Source: Gammaproteobacteria bacterium (GTDB taxonomy: Bacteria > Pseudomonadota > Gammaproteobacteria > Thiohalomonadales > Thiohalomonadaceae). Taken from it: a stretch of DNA of 64,000 nt. The stretch is from positions 1 to 64,000 of the forward strand of contig JALOAT010000012.1 of the NCBI GenBank assembly GCA_023228645.1, in the 5' to 3' direction. Positions 14,968 through 23,693 of this stretch are shown piece after piece (within the stretch, counting starts at the first letter, position 1; each line of letters starts with the position of its first letter). A program made the position numbers and the translations under genes. Below the pieces are notes generated by a model. It made no database searches and was not told where the DNA came from. It was given only the letters and a program-made list of their open reading frames with translations.

Positions 14968-15042
14968 GGGCCGTTCGTCTAACGGATAAGACAACTCTCT
15001 TCTAAAGAGTGAATGTGGGTTCGATTCCTGCACGGCCCGCCA
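14968..15042 (+). tRNA. tRNA-Arg (UCU)
   Basis: Acceptor GGGCCGT/ACGGCCC, D-arm GTCT..AGAC, anticodon stem ACTCT/AGAGT with loop CTTCTAA (anticodon TCT), T-loop TTCGATT. CCA encoded. Reads AGA, a codon frequent in this phage. Confidence 0.96.
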
Positions 15043-15049
15043 GTACAAT

Positions 15050-15125
15050 GCAAGCATAGTTTCAATTGGTAAAACTCCTGATTTCCACTCAGGAATTACG
15101 AGTTCGAGTCTCGTTGCTTGCTCCA
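15050..15125 (+). tRNA. tRNA-Gly (UCC)
   Basis: Acceptor GCAAGCA/TGCTTGC, anticodon stem CCTGA/TCAGG with loop TTTCCAC (anticodon TCC), T-arm ACGAG-TTCGAGT-CTCGT, discriminator T and encoded CCA. Reads GGA. Confidence 0.96.
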
Positions 15126-15130
15126 AATTA

Positions 15131-15215
15131 GCCTGAGTGGTGGAATTGGTATACACACAGGATTCAAAATCCTGCTCCTTAGGGAATGCGGGTTCAAATC
15201 CCGCCTCAGGCACCA
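15131..15215 (+). tRNA. tRNA-Leu (CAA)
   Basis: Class II tRNA with long variable arm. Acceptor GCCTGAG/CTCAGGC, anticodon stem CAGGA/TCCTG with loop TTCAAAA (anticodon CAA), T-arm GCGGG-TTCAAAT-CCCGC, discriminator A and encoded CCA. Reads UUG. Confidence 0.96.
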
Positions 15216-15236
15216 GTTGTTTTAATAAAGGAGAAA

Positions 15237-15413
15237 ATGATGAAAGCTAGTGATTATCTCTATCAAATTGTAGACCACAACGGCAAAATTGTAGATGACA
15301 GCCCCATTTCAGAGACGCGAGAAATGGCACGACAAGTGAAGCGAACGATGGAAACAACATACAATAAGAAGTACAAGATTGTACAATACGCCGCTATCAA
15401 GACGGTACGGTAA
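15237..15413 (+). CDS. Small hypothetical protein, 58 aa
   Basis: Starts at ATG 15237 after AAAGGAGAAA, just behind the tRNA-Leu gene; the longer frame would run into the tRNA. Sequence MMKASDYLYQIVDHNGKIVD... predicts a beta-hairpin followed by a basic helix. It overlaps the next ATG by one base. Unknown function. Confidence 0.65.
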   Translation: MMKASDYLYQIVDHNGKIVDDSPISETREMARQVKRTMETTYNKKYKIVQYAAIKTVR

Positions 15414-15652
15414 TGAAAACAATAAAACAAGTGTGGTGGAATATACTTGCAGTATTTTCTATGCTGTGGGTGATGTGTAGTCCATTTATTGTAGTAGTAT
15501 CTAGTATTCTTACGACAATAGATTGGTATTTAGCTTCACACTCCATCCTAGAAGGTATTCTAGGATTTATTATTGGGGGTGGTGTAGCAGGAATTGTAGT
15601 GTGGGCAGTGATACTGTTTCTAGGCTTTCTATTGGCCTGGGCAGACAAATAA
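15413..15652 (+). CDS. Membrane protein, 79 aa, two TM helices
   Basis: Two hydrophobic segments (~9-33 and ~46-75, the second Gly-rich: FIIGGGVAGIVVWAVILFLG). TAATG-type overlap with the upstream gene. No known family; likely inner-membrane. Confidence 0.65.
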   Translation: MKTIKQVWWNILAVFSMLWVMCSPFIVVVSSILTTIDWYLASHSILEGILGFIIGGGVAGIVVWAVILFLGFLLAWADK

Positions 15653-15668
15653 TTAAAGGAGAGTTTTA

Positions 15669-16529
15669 GTGGCAATTAAGGAATTTCAGACACGTACAGG
15701 AACAGAAACCGTTGCTGAAGGAACATTGAATGGCATTTTCTTCAATGAGTTGAAAGAAAAGAAGGATTATGGTAAGAATGGTAAGAGTTGGATTCCCACA
15801 CACAGCGTTAACATTATTGTGGATGAAGACCGTATTGGTGTTGGTCTTACTGATAAAGATGTCCTTCGAGCAAAAGATGCAGATGGAAACTATCATGATC
15901 TTGTCCGAGGACAAAAGATTTCCGTTGTCATTACCTCCGCTGGAGAGTATCAAGGTAAGGCACAATGGGCGGGCCGTGTTTCAGACGTAATTATTATGGA
16001 GCAAGCTGCACAACAGCAAGCGCCTGTACAAGGCCAACAGAAGGCTTCAGGTGGATTTAAAAAGGATATGACAGGTGTTGAATCAGGTCATGCTATTAAC
16101 GCCGCTATTGGCTTGCTAGGCGGTGAGGCTCTTGAGGATGCAGATGCAGTGATTGCACTTGCGAAGAAGTTTCATGACCTCACTAAGAAACTAAAGGAAG
16201 AATATTCCAAGAAGTTCCCTGAAGTGAGTGATTACGATATTGGAGCACGTGTAGGTCAAGCTGTTCTTTCAGCTACACAAATTGTTGCTGAATTTGAAGA
16301 TATTGAAGCTGTAGCGCGTGTCACTATCGAACAAATTTCTCCGGCTGTTTTGGAATATGTTCAAGCAAAACCAAAGGAAGAAAAGAAGCCAGCGGCTGTG
16401 AAGAAGACCGCAGCGAAGAAAACCCCTAGCAAGAAAAAGGCAGAACCTACCCCTGAGCGAGTAGAGGATGATGATATTCCTTCACATGCGTTTGAAGATG
16501 GGGTGGACGACGAAGACGTACCATTTTGA
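15669..16529 (+). CDS. Single-stranded DNA-binding protein (SSB-like)
   Basis: 286 residues from GTG 15669 with AAAGGAGAG upstream. The N-terminal ~110 residues are beta-rich, consistent with an OB-fold. A Gln/Ala linker, a helical middle, a Lys/Ala/Pro-rich linker (KKPAAVKKTAAKKTPSKKK) and a very acidic end closing in DDEDVPF follow. An acidic tail ending in hydrophobic residues is the protein-docking tip of SSBs. It leads a block of DNA-metabolism genes. The OB-fold is inferred, not seen as a motif. Confidence 0.65.
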   Translation: MAIKEFQTRTGTETVAEGTLNGIFFNELKEKKDYGKNGKSWIPTHSVNIIVDEDRIGVGLTDKDVLRAKDADGNYHDLVRGQKISVVITSAGEYQGKAQWAGRVSDVIIMEQAAQQQAPVQGQQKASGGFKKDMTGVESGHAINAAIGLLGGEALEDADAVIALAKKFHDLTKKLKEEYSKKFPEVSDYDIGARVGQAVLSATQIVAEFEDIEAVARVTIEQISPAVLEYVQAKPKEEKKPAAVKKTAAKKTPSKKKAEPTPERVEDDDIPSHAFEDGVDDEDVPF

Positions 16530-16546
16530 TGTAAGAAGAGAGATAA

Positions 16547-17137
16547 ATGACTAGAGTGGTAATTTTAAATGGGCCAGCGGGAAGCGGGAAGGATGAAGCT
16601 GCATCTTATCTCCAAGCGAAAGGGAACACCACTCTAGGTGTTCCCTTTGCACACCAAGAATTTAAGAAACGATTGTTTGATATTACAAAAACAATTTATA
16701 ATGTTTCAGACGAAGATTGGAACAATTTATACACAAGAGAAAACAAAGAAAGTTCTTCTGTTCTGTTACGGGGATTGTCTCCGAGACAAGCATTGATTTT
16801 TGTTTCGGAAGAAGTGATTAAACCTAAGTATGGAAGTCAATATTTTGGAAATGCCGCCGTGGAATGTCTTAAACACAACCACGTAAATGTGTTCTCTGAT
16901 GGCGGCTTTATTGAGGAACTTCGACCTATTATTTCTAAAATAGGTGTTTCTAATGTGTTAGTGTTACGTATTTTCAGGGAAGGCTGTTCTTTTGCGGGCG
17001 ATAGTAGAAATTACCTGCCCGTAGATGTTGGCCCCATTGTTGTAGATATTCTTAATAATGGTACAAAAGAAGAATATTATTGTACCTTGGAATATGAAAT
17101 TGCAAGGTGGCTCAAGGTAGGGGAGACAAAAGAGTGA
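16547..17137 (+). CDS. Deoxynucleoside monophosphate kinase
   Basis: Phosphorylates dNMPs to dNDPs. 196 residues, P-loop GPAGSGKD at ~10-17 and SPRQALIFVSEEVIKPKYG with FGNAAVE, which match T4 gp1-type dNMP kinases. GAGAGATAA before the ATG. Next to nucleotidase and thioredoxin genes, consistent with a nucleotide-supply operon. Confidence 0.82.
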   Translation: MTRVVILNGPAGSGKDEAASYLQAKGNTTLGVPFAHQEFKKRLFDITKTIYNVSDEDWNNLYTRENKESSSVLLRGLSPRQALIFVSEEVIKPKYGSQYFGNAAVECLKHNHVNVFSDGGFIEELRPIISKIGVSNVLVLRIFREGCSFAGDSRNYLPVDVGPIVVDILNNGTKEEYYCTLEYEIARWLKVGETKE

Positions 17138-17715
17138 GAAGTCCAATTCTTGTTTGTGATGTGGATGGAGTGGTAGTTGATTTATCGTATAGTTGGTACG
17201 AATGGCTACAGGCCCAAACGTGGAGAGGTCATGTACCGCCTACTTACGACGAAGTAAAAAAGCACTACAACTATTCTATACCATTTTCAAATTTGGTTGA
17301 TGAAAAAGTGGCAATGCATTTCTGGAAGCAAGAATCTCTTTATGATGATGCAACGCCTATGGAAGGCGTGGTTGAGGGTATTCAAGCTTTTAAGGAGCGA
17401 GGGTGGGAGATTGTTTTTGCTTCTCATGTAGAAGGTGCTCATGCCTTGTCCAAATATCGTTTCTTGAAGAAATATTTCCCTGTAGATGGATTTATGGCAA
17501 CAAGGGAAAAACATTATATCAAATCCGATATTGCTATTGACGATAAAATAGATAATCTTATTTATCATGAAGCAGGAACAATGGCAGTATTGCAAGCAGC
17601 CCCTTACAACGAACATATCAACTATGAATCTCTGAGGCTACAAAAGATACAGAAATTGGACAAATCAACAGCAGAGAATATGCTTACTTATTGGTGGAAA
17701 TTTTATGCAAGATAA
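17134..17715 (+). CDS. HAD-family 5'(3')-deoxyribonucleotidase
   Basis: Removes phosphate from deoxynucleoside monophosphates. Start GTG 17134, overlapping the upstream TGA (GTGA) with AGGGGAG before it. HAD motif I DVDGVVVDLS (nucleophile and acid Asp), motif II FASHVEGAH, Lys in KYRFLKKYF, and acidic motif IAIDDKIDN. 193 residues, the size of NT5C-type enzymes. Confidence 0.8.
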   Translation: MRSPILVCDVDGVVVDLSYSWYEWLQAQTWRGHVPPTYDEVKKHYNYSIPFSNLVDEKVAMHFWKQESLYDDATPMEGVVEGIQAFKERGWEIVFASHVEGAHALSKYRFLKKYFPVDGFMATREKHYIKSDIAIDDKIDNLIYHEAGTMAVLQAAPYNEHINYESLRLQKIQKLDKSTAENMLTYWWKFYAR

Positions 17716-17956
17716 ATTGAAGATTATTGTCTTTTCAGCCCCCTGGTGTGCTGCATGTCAGATATTAAAGAAGCACATGAAAGAAAAGGCCGTGGAATTT
17801 GAGGAAGTGAATATAGATGAAGATGTAAACGCCGTCTCACAATATGGGATTCGATCACTTCCCACTACAATTGCTTTAAAAGACGATGAAATAGTTATGC
17901 AAGCTATCGGCAGCGGTGCTGTTGCTGATGTTTTGGAAGTATTGGGACAAAACTAA
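17705..17956 (+). CDS. Thioredoxin/glutaredoxin-like protein
   Basis: 83 residues, thioredoxin fold with redox motif APWCAACQ (CAAC) and cis-Pro SLPTT. Probably the electron donor for the phage ribonucleotide reductase encoded at 24150-26857. Overlaps the nucleotidase gene by 11 bases. Confidence 0.85.
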   Translation: MQDKLKIIVFSAPWCAACQILKKHMKEKAVEFEEVNIDEDVNAVSQYGIRSLPTTIALKDDEIVMQAIGSGAVADVLEVLGQN

Positions 17957-17965
17957 GGAAAATAT

Positions 17966-18190
17966 ATGAGTTCAAAAACAATTAACGAAATTGTTACAGG
18001 TTTTCGTCAGAAGTTTATCAAGGATATTGAGCAAGTGGAAGGCGGTGCAGCCGTAGTGGTTATGTCTTACGAAGGAATGCTAGAGAGCCTTCTAGAGGAG
18101 AATTTTAACCCGGAGCAAGTGGAAGCCCTTTTTGTTTTACAAGAAGCAGTAATCACTGCACTACTTAATAAACAAAATGAGCAACAGTGA
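17966..18190 (+). CDS. Hypothetical protein, 74 aa
   Basis: Acidic, helical (ESLLEENFNPEQVEALFVLQ). AAGGAAAATAT before ATG; overlaps the exonuclease gene by 14 bases, implying coupled expression. No domain recognised. Confidence 0.65.
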   Translation: MSSKTINEIVTGFRQKFIKDIEQVEGGAAVVVMSYEGMLESLLEENFNPEQVEALFVLQEAVITALLNKQNEQQ

Positions 18191-19205
18191 AATAAAGAAT
18201 CCTGTTCTTGTATATGACTTAGATTATATTCTCTATGCAGCAGGGTTTGCAGGAGAAAAAAGGTCTATTGAGGCTACGCACAAGCCAACAGGAGATGTCT
18301 TTTCTTTTTCTAATCGTACAGAAATGTATGGTAAGGGTAAAGAAATAGGGGGATGGCTAAAAGAAACTAACGAAGCTAGAGTAAAGTCTAATCTCTCTCC
18401 TTTTAACATTGAAGATTTTGAAATCGTAGACATACAAGCGGCAGAACCCCTAGCTAATGTTCTCCATACCGTGAAGGCTATGGTGGAAACTCCGATTGAA
18501 GCTTTGGAAGCATCAAAAATGGTGGGGTTTATAGGGGGGAAGGGAAAACCGTTATGGCGGTGGGAACGAGCTACCTTGTGGGAATATAAGGGTAATCGGA
18601 AAGATGCTTTGGCTCCAATTTATAAACAAGATATTGTCGATTACTTGATTAAAAAATATAATGTCACAATAGTCAATGACGGAAAAGAAGCCGATGATCG
18701 AGTGATTATGGAATCCTATCAGAAATCTTCACATATTGTTGTAGGGGTTGATAAAGATGTACGAGGCAACCCTGTACTATCCTACAATCCTAATTATCCC
18801 GAGGAAGGGATTTTGGATGGAAGAGGATTTGGAAATATCTATTGGGACGATAAAAAGAAAGATGTTAAGGGAGCAGGCCGCATTTTCTTTTATTGGCAAT
18901 GGCTCTACGGAGATGATGTAGACAATTATAGGGCCAATTGCGCTTCATCAAAGAAGTGGGGCAAAAAGAGTGCATTCAATGTGTTGGCAAACTGCCGTAC
19001 CGATGTAGAGGCTTTTGAAGTAATCCGAGATGCCTACAAAACACTCTATCCAGAAGAAATTGAAGTGGAAGGATGGAGAGGAGACAAGATTAAAATTGAT
19101 TGGCTGTATGTAGCTAATGAGATTTGGGATATGGCAAGAATGTGGCGGTATGAGAATGATTATGTCACAGCCTCAGAAGTGTTAAGCAAATATAAACTTA
19201 TTTGA
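18177..19205 (+). CDS. 5'-3' exonuclease (FEN/PIN-like)
   Basis: 342 residues. Metal-site motifs of phage flap/5'-3' exonucleases: LVYDLDYILY (first Asp), DGKEADDRV, VVGVDKDVRG and WLYGDDVDNYRA (helix-hairpin region with Asp). Expected role is RNA primer removal and end trimming alongside the family A polymerase. Larger than T4 RNase H because of an N-terminal insertion (~45-110). Confidence 0.82.
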   Translation: MSNSEIKNPVLVYDLDYILYAAGFAGEKRSIEATHKPTGDVFSFSNRTEMYGKGKEIGGWLKETNEARVKSNLSPFNIEDFEIVDIQAAEPLANVLHTVKAMVETPIEALEASKMVGFIGGKGKPLWRWERATLWEYKGNRKDALAPIYKQDIVDYLIKKYNVTIVNDGKEADDRVIMESYQKSSHIVVGVDKDVRGNPVLSYNPNYPEEGILDGRGFGNIYWDDKKKDVKGAGRIFFYWQWLYGDDVDNYRANCASSKKWGKKSAFNVLANCRTDVEAFEVIRDAYKTLYPEEIEVEGWRGDKIKIDWLYVANEIWDMARMWRYENDYVTASEVLSKYKLI

Positions 19206-19212
19206 GGGAGAT

Positions 19213-19365
19213 ATGGCAGAGCAAGATAAGTATTATGTTATCACCAGCAAGGTTGGTGAGATTACTGAAGAAGTTCGCACTAATGATGTTTCTTTTGCTA
19301 TGTGGGCTATGGCACGAGGAGACGCAGATGAACAAGAAATTGCGGAGGAAATAAACTATGGCTGA
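19213..19365 (+). CDS. Small acidic protein, 50 aa
   Basis: ATG after GAGGGAGAT. Reads MAEQDKYYVITSKVGEITEE and ends EEINYG. Overlaps the next start by 8 bases, with good spacing on both sides. Unknown function. Confidence 0.6.
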   Translation: MAEQDKYYVITSKVGEITEEVRTNDVSFAMWAMARGDADEQEIAEEINYG

Positions 19366-19804
19366 GAAAATTGATTGGGAAGATGCAGGGAAGTATTTTG
19401 AAGAGAATGTTTGTTTGTATGGTGCAACCTTGTTCGATGCATTCGCTCTTGGTGTTTCCTATGTAGAAGAAATGCAAAAGGTGAGGGAGACTTGGGGGCA
19501 GGAAAACTCTTCCCCTGAGGCAGAATATATCATACCAGGGGGTAAACATTATCTCTTTTCCTATAATGTTCCCGGCACTAACAACACAGTGAAGTCTTAT
19601 TTTTCTACTCTTGAGAATGCCCAAAAAGGTGTGGAACTTTCTGTTTTTCTTTGGGATGTAGTGGGCGCTTCTCTAAATCTCTCTGAAGACCTTATCGAAG
19701 AAAGAGAAGGTTCTCTCACAGTTGAGAGTATGTCTGTGATGTCAGATGGTACTGTAATCACCAATGAAAATGCATTGGAAGTGATGAAAGGATGTCTAGA
19801 TTAA
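19358..19804 (+). CDS. Hypothetical protein, 148 aa
   Basis: GCGGAGG before the ATG. Acidic, mixed alpha/beta, no motif recognised; the middle (YLFSYNVPGTNN) looks like a beta-hairpin. Coupled to neighbours by overlaps on both sides. Confidence 0.65.
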   Translation: MAEKIDWEDAGKYFEENVCLYGATLFDAFALGVSYVEEMQKVRETWGQENSSPEAEYIIPGGKHYLFSYNVPGTNNTVKSYFSTLENAQKGVELSVFLWDVVGASLNLSEDLIEEREGSLTVESMSVMSDGTVITNENALEVMKGCLD

Positions 19805-20307
19805 AGGGAAGGGATTTATTTTACGCTTGGTATCATAAAGAGACAGGGGAACGCCTAAGTTGGGTGTTCCCCACTCGTCGTAAAGCTCAAGAGTGGATGG
19901 ATAGTACATATTTCCGTTACAAGAAATATCCACGAATAGACGATTATTATCGAACGTTGCGGTCTGTGTCTGTCAGGAATTTCTCTAAGAAATATTGGTA
20001 CAGAGACAAAGAGGTAACAGAAAACTGTGAGCTTCGACCGGGGAATCTTGATGTTTTTGAATTAGATTTTAGGGGTAGAGACAAAAATCTAAAACAATGG
20101 AAAAAGGATAATTGGGAAAAATGGAATGACACTCCTCGCCCTGTAAGAGAATATCCTAGTGCAATCCAACCAAGCGGTAAAAGATGGACAGTTGAATTTG
20201 AATGGAAAGGTGGGGTATTTAATTTGGGATACTTTAGGAAGAAGGAAAATGCAGAGCAAGCTTTAGATAAGAAGTTGCGGGAAATTGGAGCGTGGGCAGA
20301 TGAGTAA
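19792..20307 (+). CDS. Basic protein with AP2-like C-terminal segment, 171 aa
   Basis: Rich in Trp/Tyr/Arg. The last ~45 residues (KRWTVEFEWKGGVFNLGYF ... AEQALDKKL) follow the AP2/integrase N-terminal DNA-binding pattern often attached to HNH homing endonucleases, but there is no HNH motif here. An HNH-like gene follows immediately. DNA binding is plausible; function unknown. Confidence 0.6.
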   Translation: MSRLKGRDLFYAWYHKETGERLSWVFPTRRKAQEWMDSTYFRYKKYPRIDDYYRTLRSVSVRNFSKKYWYRDKEVTENCELRPGNLDVFELDFRGRDKNLKQWKKDNWEKWNDTPRPVREYPSAIQPSGKRWTVEFEWKGGVFNLGYFRKKENAEQALDKKLREIGAWADE

Positions 20308-20860
20308 AGTAGAAAAGGTACTCAAGCAGTACCCGCATGTGTGGAAAACCGAGTCAGCTTTAATGAGTTATATACGAGGCGGGATTCGTAGGAGCCTGTG
20401 GAACAGGTCGCCCATTAAACTAGAATTCATTAAAAAGAATAGGGTTAAAATTCCTAACCCCAACCCTAGAGGTAAGGTGGTCGAGGTATGGGGTGGTGTT
20501 TGTTCTTTGACAGGGGCTACACTCCCCTTAAAAGATTTAGAAGTAGATCACCTAGAGGGAAACCACTCTTTAAGAAGTATGGATGATATACGTTCCTTCA
20601 TAGAAGCAATTGTTCTAGTAACAGAAGACGATTTAGCTTTTGTCTCTAAAGACGCTCATAGAGTGAAGACGTATGCGCAAAAGGAGAATATCTCTTTTGA
20701 AGAGGCTTTAGCAATTAAAAAAGCTATAGCAATTTGCAAAGCTAAGAAAGACAAGGAGTGGCTAGAGGAGAAAGGAATTATTCCAGCAAGTAATCAGGCC
20801 AAGCGGAGAAAGCAGATAGAGGAGGCTTTGCAAAGTGAAGCAGTAAAATTGTCTCTATGA
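20300..20860 (+). CDS. HNH-like endonuclease
   Basis: 186 residues from ATG 20300 (GGAG 12 bases upstream). The central segment VCSLTGATLPLKDLEVDHLEGNHSL shows the paired CxxTG...DH...NH pattern of HNH nucleases, followed by KDAHRVKTYAQ. The C-terminus is a basic coiled helix. Could be a recombination nuclease or a homing enzyme; specificity cannot be told. Confidence 0.62.
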   Translation: MSKVEKVLKQYPHVWKTESALMSYIRGGIRRSLWNRSPIKLEFIKKNRVKIPNPNPRGKVVEVWGGVCSLTGATLPLKDLEVDHLEGNHSLRSMDDIRSFIEAIVLVTEDDLAFVSKDAHRVKTYAQKENISFEEALAIKKAIAICKAKKDKEWLEEKGIIPASNQAKRRKQIEEALQSEAVKLSL

Positions 20861-20874
20861 AAATTTGAGGAGAA

Positions 20875-21120
20875 ATGGTAGTGGAAGATGTAAGAACTAT
20901 TGATATTAAGATACCTGAGCAGTGGTTAGAAGCTGTAAGCAGAGAAATGGAGAGGGTGTTTAATATCCCGAAAAGACAAACAAAGCAATATTTACAAGAA
21001 CACATGCAAGCTCAATATAACGCCTTAGAGAATAAAGAGGGTAGGGTGAGTATTGAAGTCCCTACAGTAGAAAATTTTAAAGAATATATTCACGGCAGAA
21101 TGGTAGGGACAACAGCATGA
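20875..21120 (+). CDS. Hypothetical protein, 81 aa
   Basis: GAGGAGA before ATG. Helical (EQWLEAVSREMERVFNIPK) with many Gln/Glu. ATGA overlap with the exonuclease gene that follows. No domain recognised. Confidence 0.65.
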   Translation: MVVEDVRTIDIKIPEQWLEAVSREMERVFNIPKRQTKQYLQEHMQAQYNALENKEGRVSIEVPTVENFKEYIHGRMVGTTA

Positions 21121-22088
21121 GAGAGCAAGCATGGCATAAAGAAGCAGACACATTGTACTTGCAAGGGTATTCGGGAAGAAAGATTGCTGACACACTTGGA
21201 ATGTCTAAAACTCAAGTGAATGATTATCTCCGGTATGCTTTCCGGGGCCAGGAGAGGTCTACCACGGCGTTAAACAGAGAGGGGCAAGGTCAACACTCAT
21301 TCCAAACAAATAAAAGCTCTAGCGGCCCTAAAATCCTTGTTTATGACATTGAAACTGCACCTTTGAAAGCACATATTTGGAGTATGTGGCAACATGGTGT
21401 AGGGCTAAACCAGATTGAAGACGATTGGTTTATTATGAGTTTTGCTGCAAAGTGGCTAAATGAAGACGAAGTGTTTTACTTCGATCAGTCACAAGCTGTA
21501 GATATGGAAGATGATTATTTACTTTTACACAAGTTGTGGAATCTATTAAATGAGGCTGATATTGTTATTGGACAAAACGTTAAGAAATTTGACACTCGTA
21601 AAGTTAATGCCCGGTTTATTTTAAATGGACTTCCTAAGCCCTCGACATATAGGCAGATTGACACTGTAGAGATTGCCAAGCAACAGTTTGGCTTCACTTC
21701 AAATAAACTGGAATATATGACTGACAATCTTTGTTCACAAACAAAGAAGAGTAAACATCAGAAATTTCCGGGCCACGTTCTTTGGAGTGAATGTCTGAAG
21801 GGAAATCCTGAGGCTTGGGAAGAAATGAAGAGCTACAATATTGATGATATTCTAGCCACTGAAGAACTTTACAACATTCTTTCTTCCTGGGACAATAAAC
21901 TCCCCAACTTTGACGTTTACGTTGAAGAAATTCTAGATATGGATGAATGGGAAAAGGACGGATATCATTATACTAACCTTGGGAAATATCAAAGATATAG
22001 AAACAAGGTTACGGGAATCCAGAGACGGAGTAGAGTAAATCTTCTCTCGAAAGAAAAGAGACAATCGTTACTAGCAAACATTGTATGA
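21117..22088 (+). CDS. DnaQ-like 3'-5' exonuclease with N-terminal helix-turn-helix
   Basis: 323 residues. Residues ~1-40 form a Hin/resolvase-like helix-turn-helix (LYLQGYSGRKIADTLGMSK). A linker leads to an RNase H-like exonuclease core: ILVYDIETAPLKA (DxE), GQNVKKFDTRKVN and YNIDDILATEELY. The DEDD-type core indicates a nuclease; the fused HTH suggests targeting to a sequence or structure. Not the polymerase proofreader, since that domain is within the polymerase. Confidence 0.8.
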   Translation: MREQAWHKEADTLYLQGYSGRKIADTLGMSKTQVNDYLRYAFRGQERSTTALNREGQGQHSFQTNKSSSGPKILVYDIETAPLKAHIWSMWQHGVGLNQIEDDWFIMSFAAKWLNEDEVFYFDQSQAVDMEDDYLLLHKLWNLLNEADIVIGQNVKKFDTRKVNARFILNGLPKPSTYRQIDTVEIAKQQFGFTSNKLEYMTDNLCSQTKKSKHQKFPGHVLWSECLKGNPEAWEEMKSYNIDDILATEELYNILSSWDNKLPNFDVYVEEILDMDEWEKDGYHYTNLGKYQRYRNKVTGIQRRSRVNLLSKEKRQSLLANIV

Positions 22089-22097
22089 GGAATTGAA

Positions 22098-22271
22098 ATG
22101 GAAGAAATTACAGCAAAAGACACATTGGAAACCTTTGTAGAGTACATGGCTATTGTTCGGGATGTACTCGCAGTGAGTTTGGAGAGACAAGACATGGAAG
22201 CGGTTGTAGAAATTACAGACGGATTGACAAATGTTCTTGATACCTTCCTAGAAGGAGACGATATTGCCTAA
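22098..22271 (+). CDS. Small acidic protein, 57 aa
   Basis: ATG 22098 after GAGGAATTGAA. Acidic helical protein starting MEEITAKDTLETF and ending LEGDDIA. Overlaps the MazG-like start by 8 bases. Pattern DxxExF..Y resembles an all-alpha pyrophosphohydrolase helix but is too short for one. Unknown function. Confidence 0.6.
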   Translation: MEEITAKDTLETFVEYMAIVRDVLAVSLERQDMEAVVEITDGLTNVLDTFLEGDDIA

Positions 22272-22782
22272 TAAGAGTAGTATCATCAAGTTTAATTGTA
22301 TTAAAGGCGATTCTCCGGTAGGTATTGACGGAGATAGGGAAAGATTTTGGCAACAAATTGAGCATCAGGCCAAGCTTGTATTAGAAGAAGCACAAGAACA
22401 GTATGATGCGGCAGTTGCTAGAGATATTGTAGAAGTTGTAGATGGGGCTTGTGATGTTGACTATCTACAAACTTATTTAGATGTTCTGTTGGAAGCGGTA
22501 GGCGTGGACTTACCTCAAGCCCGAGAATTAGTAGCTGACAATAATAATCAAAAATACACTACTAATGAACACCTTGCTCTACGGAGTGCTAAGAAGCACA
22601 GCGACAATGGAGTTCCAGCTTACGCTGAAGAAGTGGCATACGAAGGTGAGTATTATTTTGTTGTAAAAAGAAAGGAAGATGGGAAGGTATTAAAATTGAT
22701 TGGACATCAAAGCCCAAAGATTGCAGATGCCATTCCAGAGAAGACATTCAAAATGGTGGGAGAGAAAGATGTGGCAGGCTAA
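22264..22782 (+). CDS. MazG-like nucleoside triphosphate pyrophosphohydrolase
   Basis: 172 residues from TTG 22264. All-alpha NTP-PPase pattern: FWQQIEHQAKLVLEEAQEQ (metal-binding Glu cluster), then VEVVDGACDVDYLQTYLD, with Asp on the later helix. A C-terminal extension (KEDGKVLKLIGHQSPKI) is typical of phage versions. Likely house-cleaning of dNTP analogues or control of nucleotide alarmones. Directly upstream of thyX, overlapping it by 14 bases. Confidence 0.78.
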   Translation: MPNKSSIIKFNCIKGDSPVGIDGDRERFWQQIEHQAKLVLEEAQEQYDAAVARDIVEVVDGACDVDYLQTYLDVLLEAVGVDLPQARELVADNNNQKYTTNEHLALRSAKKHSDNGVPAYAEEVAYEGEYYFVVKRKEDGKVLKLIGHQSPKIADAIPEKTFKMVGEKDVAG

Positions 22783-23683
22783 GATTATTGCTTGGAGTAG
22801 GTCTGAAGTTACAGGGAAAGACATTATTACATGGGAATTAACCTACCCCCGTTTCATTCATAGTGAAGTGATGACTCATCGTGTCCTTTCTCGTAATGCT
22901 GCATCTTCAAGAGCAATTCCAATTCAGAAAGTGATTGACCTAGTAAGGTCTTCTCCTGCAATGCCTGTTCATTGGGGTAAGAATCAAGCAGGAATGCAGG
23001 CAAAAGAAGAGTTAGATGTTCACGCTAAACATTATGTTATGGACGAATGGCGTAGAGCTTGTTTTCATGCTGTTGACGTAGCAGATTCAATGAATCAAGC
23101 GGGAGCACACAAACAAATAGTTAATCGAATTCTTGAGCCTTTTCAATGGATGAAAACTGTTATTACAGGAACAGAATGGGAGAATTTTTATTGGCTCCGT
23201 AACCACGAAGACGCTCAACCAGAGTTTAAGTATCTCTGCGAACTCATGCTAGAAGCCAAAGAACAGTTTAATGGTATGGCTGTTTTACAGCCCGGAGAGT
23301 GGCATACACCTTATTACGGTGCTGGGTACTGGATTGAAGGGCTAGACGATTCTTTAGAAGATGCTCTAGCAATTAGTATGAGTTGTTGTGCTCAAGTTTC
23401 TTACAGGCTATTGGACGATAGTTTAGAAAAAGCAAAGCGTGTTGTGGAAAGATTAAATCTAGACGGTGCAGATGGAAATCCTGTACACAGTAGTCCTAGT
23501 GAACATCAAGCTACACCTATGAAAAGCCCTTGGGGAGATTTATATGGAATTAACAATTATATGAATGTCCTAACGTGGGAAGATGGAATTACAGCTCAAC
23601 ACAAGGATTTAGGCTTAATGAGTGGAAACTTCGCGGGATGGATTCAAAACAGACAGTTAATTCCCAACAATACTAAGTGGTAG
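22769..23683 (+). CDS. thyX: Flavin-dependent thymidylate synthase
   Basis: Makes dTMP from dUMP using FAD and methylene-THF. 304 residues from ATG 22769 (GGGAGAG upstream). The ThyX signature RHRxxS appears as THRVLSRNAASSRAIP; QPGEWHTPY and CAQVSYR support the call. Longer than cellular ThyX (~220-250). The neighbouring RNR and dNMP kinase complete a dNTP pathway. Confidence 0.92.
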   Translation: MWQAKIIAWSRSEVTGKDIITWELTYPRFIHSEVMTHRVLSRNAASSRAIPIQKVIDLVRSSPAMPVHWGKNQAGMQAKEELDVHAKHYVMDEWRRACFHAVDVADSMNQAGAHKQIVNRILEPFQWMKTVITGTEWENFYWLRNHEDAQPEFKYLCELMLEAKEQFNGMAVLQPGEWHTPYYGAGYWIEGLDDSLEDALAISMSCCAQVSYRLLDDSLEKAKRVVERLNLDGADGNPVHSSPSEHQATPMKSPWGDLYGINNYMNVLTWEDGITAQHKDLGLMSGNFAGWIQNRQLIPNNTKW

Positions 23684-23693
23684 GAGACAAATA

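Noticed and set aside
14899..15213. 104-codon leftward ORF
   Set aside because: It is the antisense of three intact tRNA genes (typical tRNA-antisense peptide with RxVQxPxxA-like patterns).
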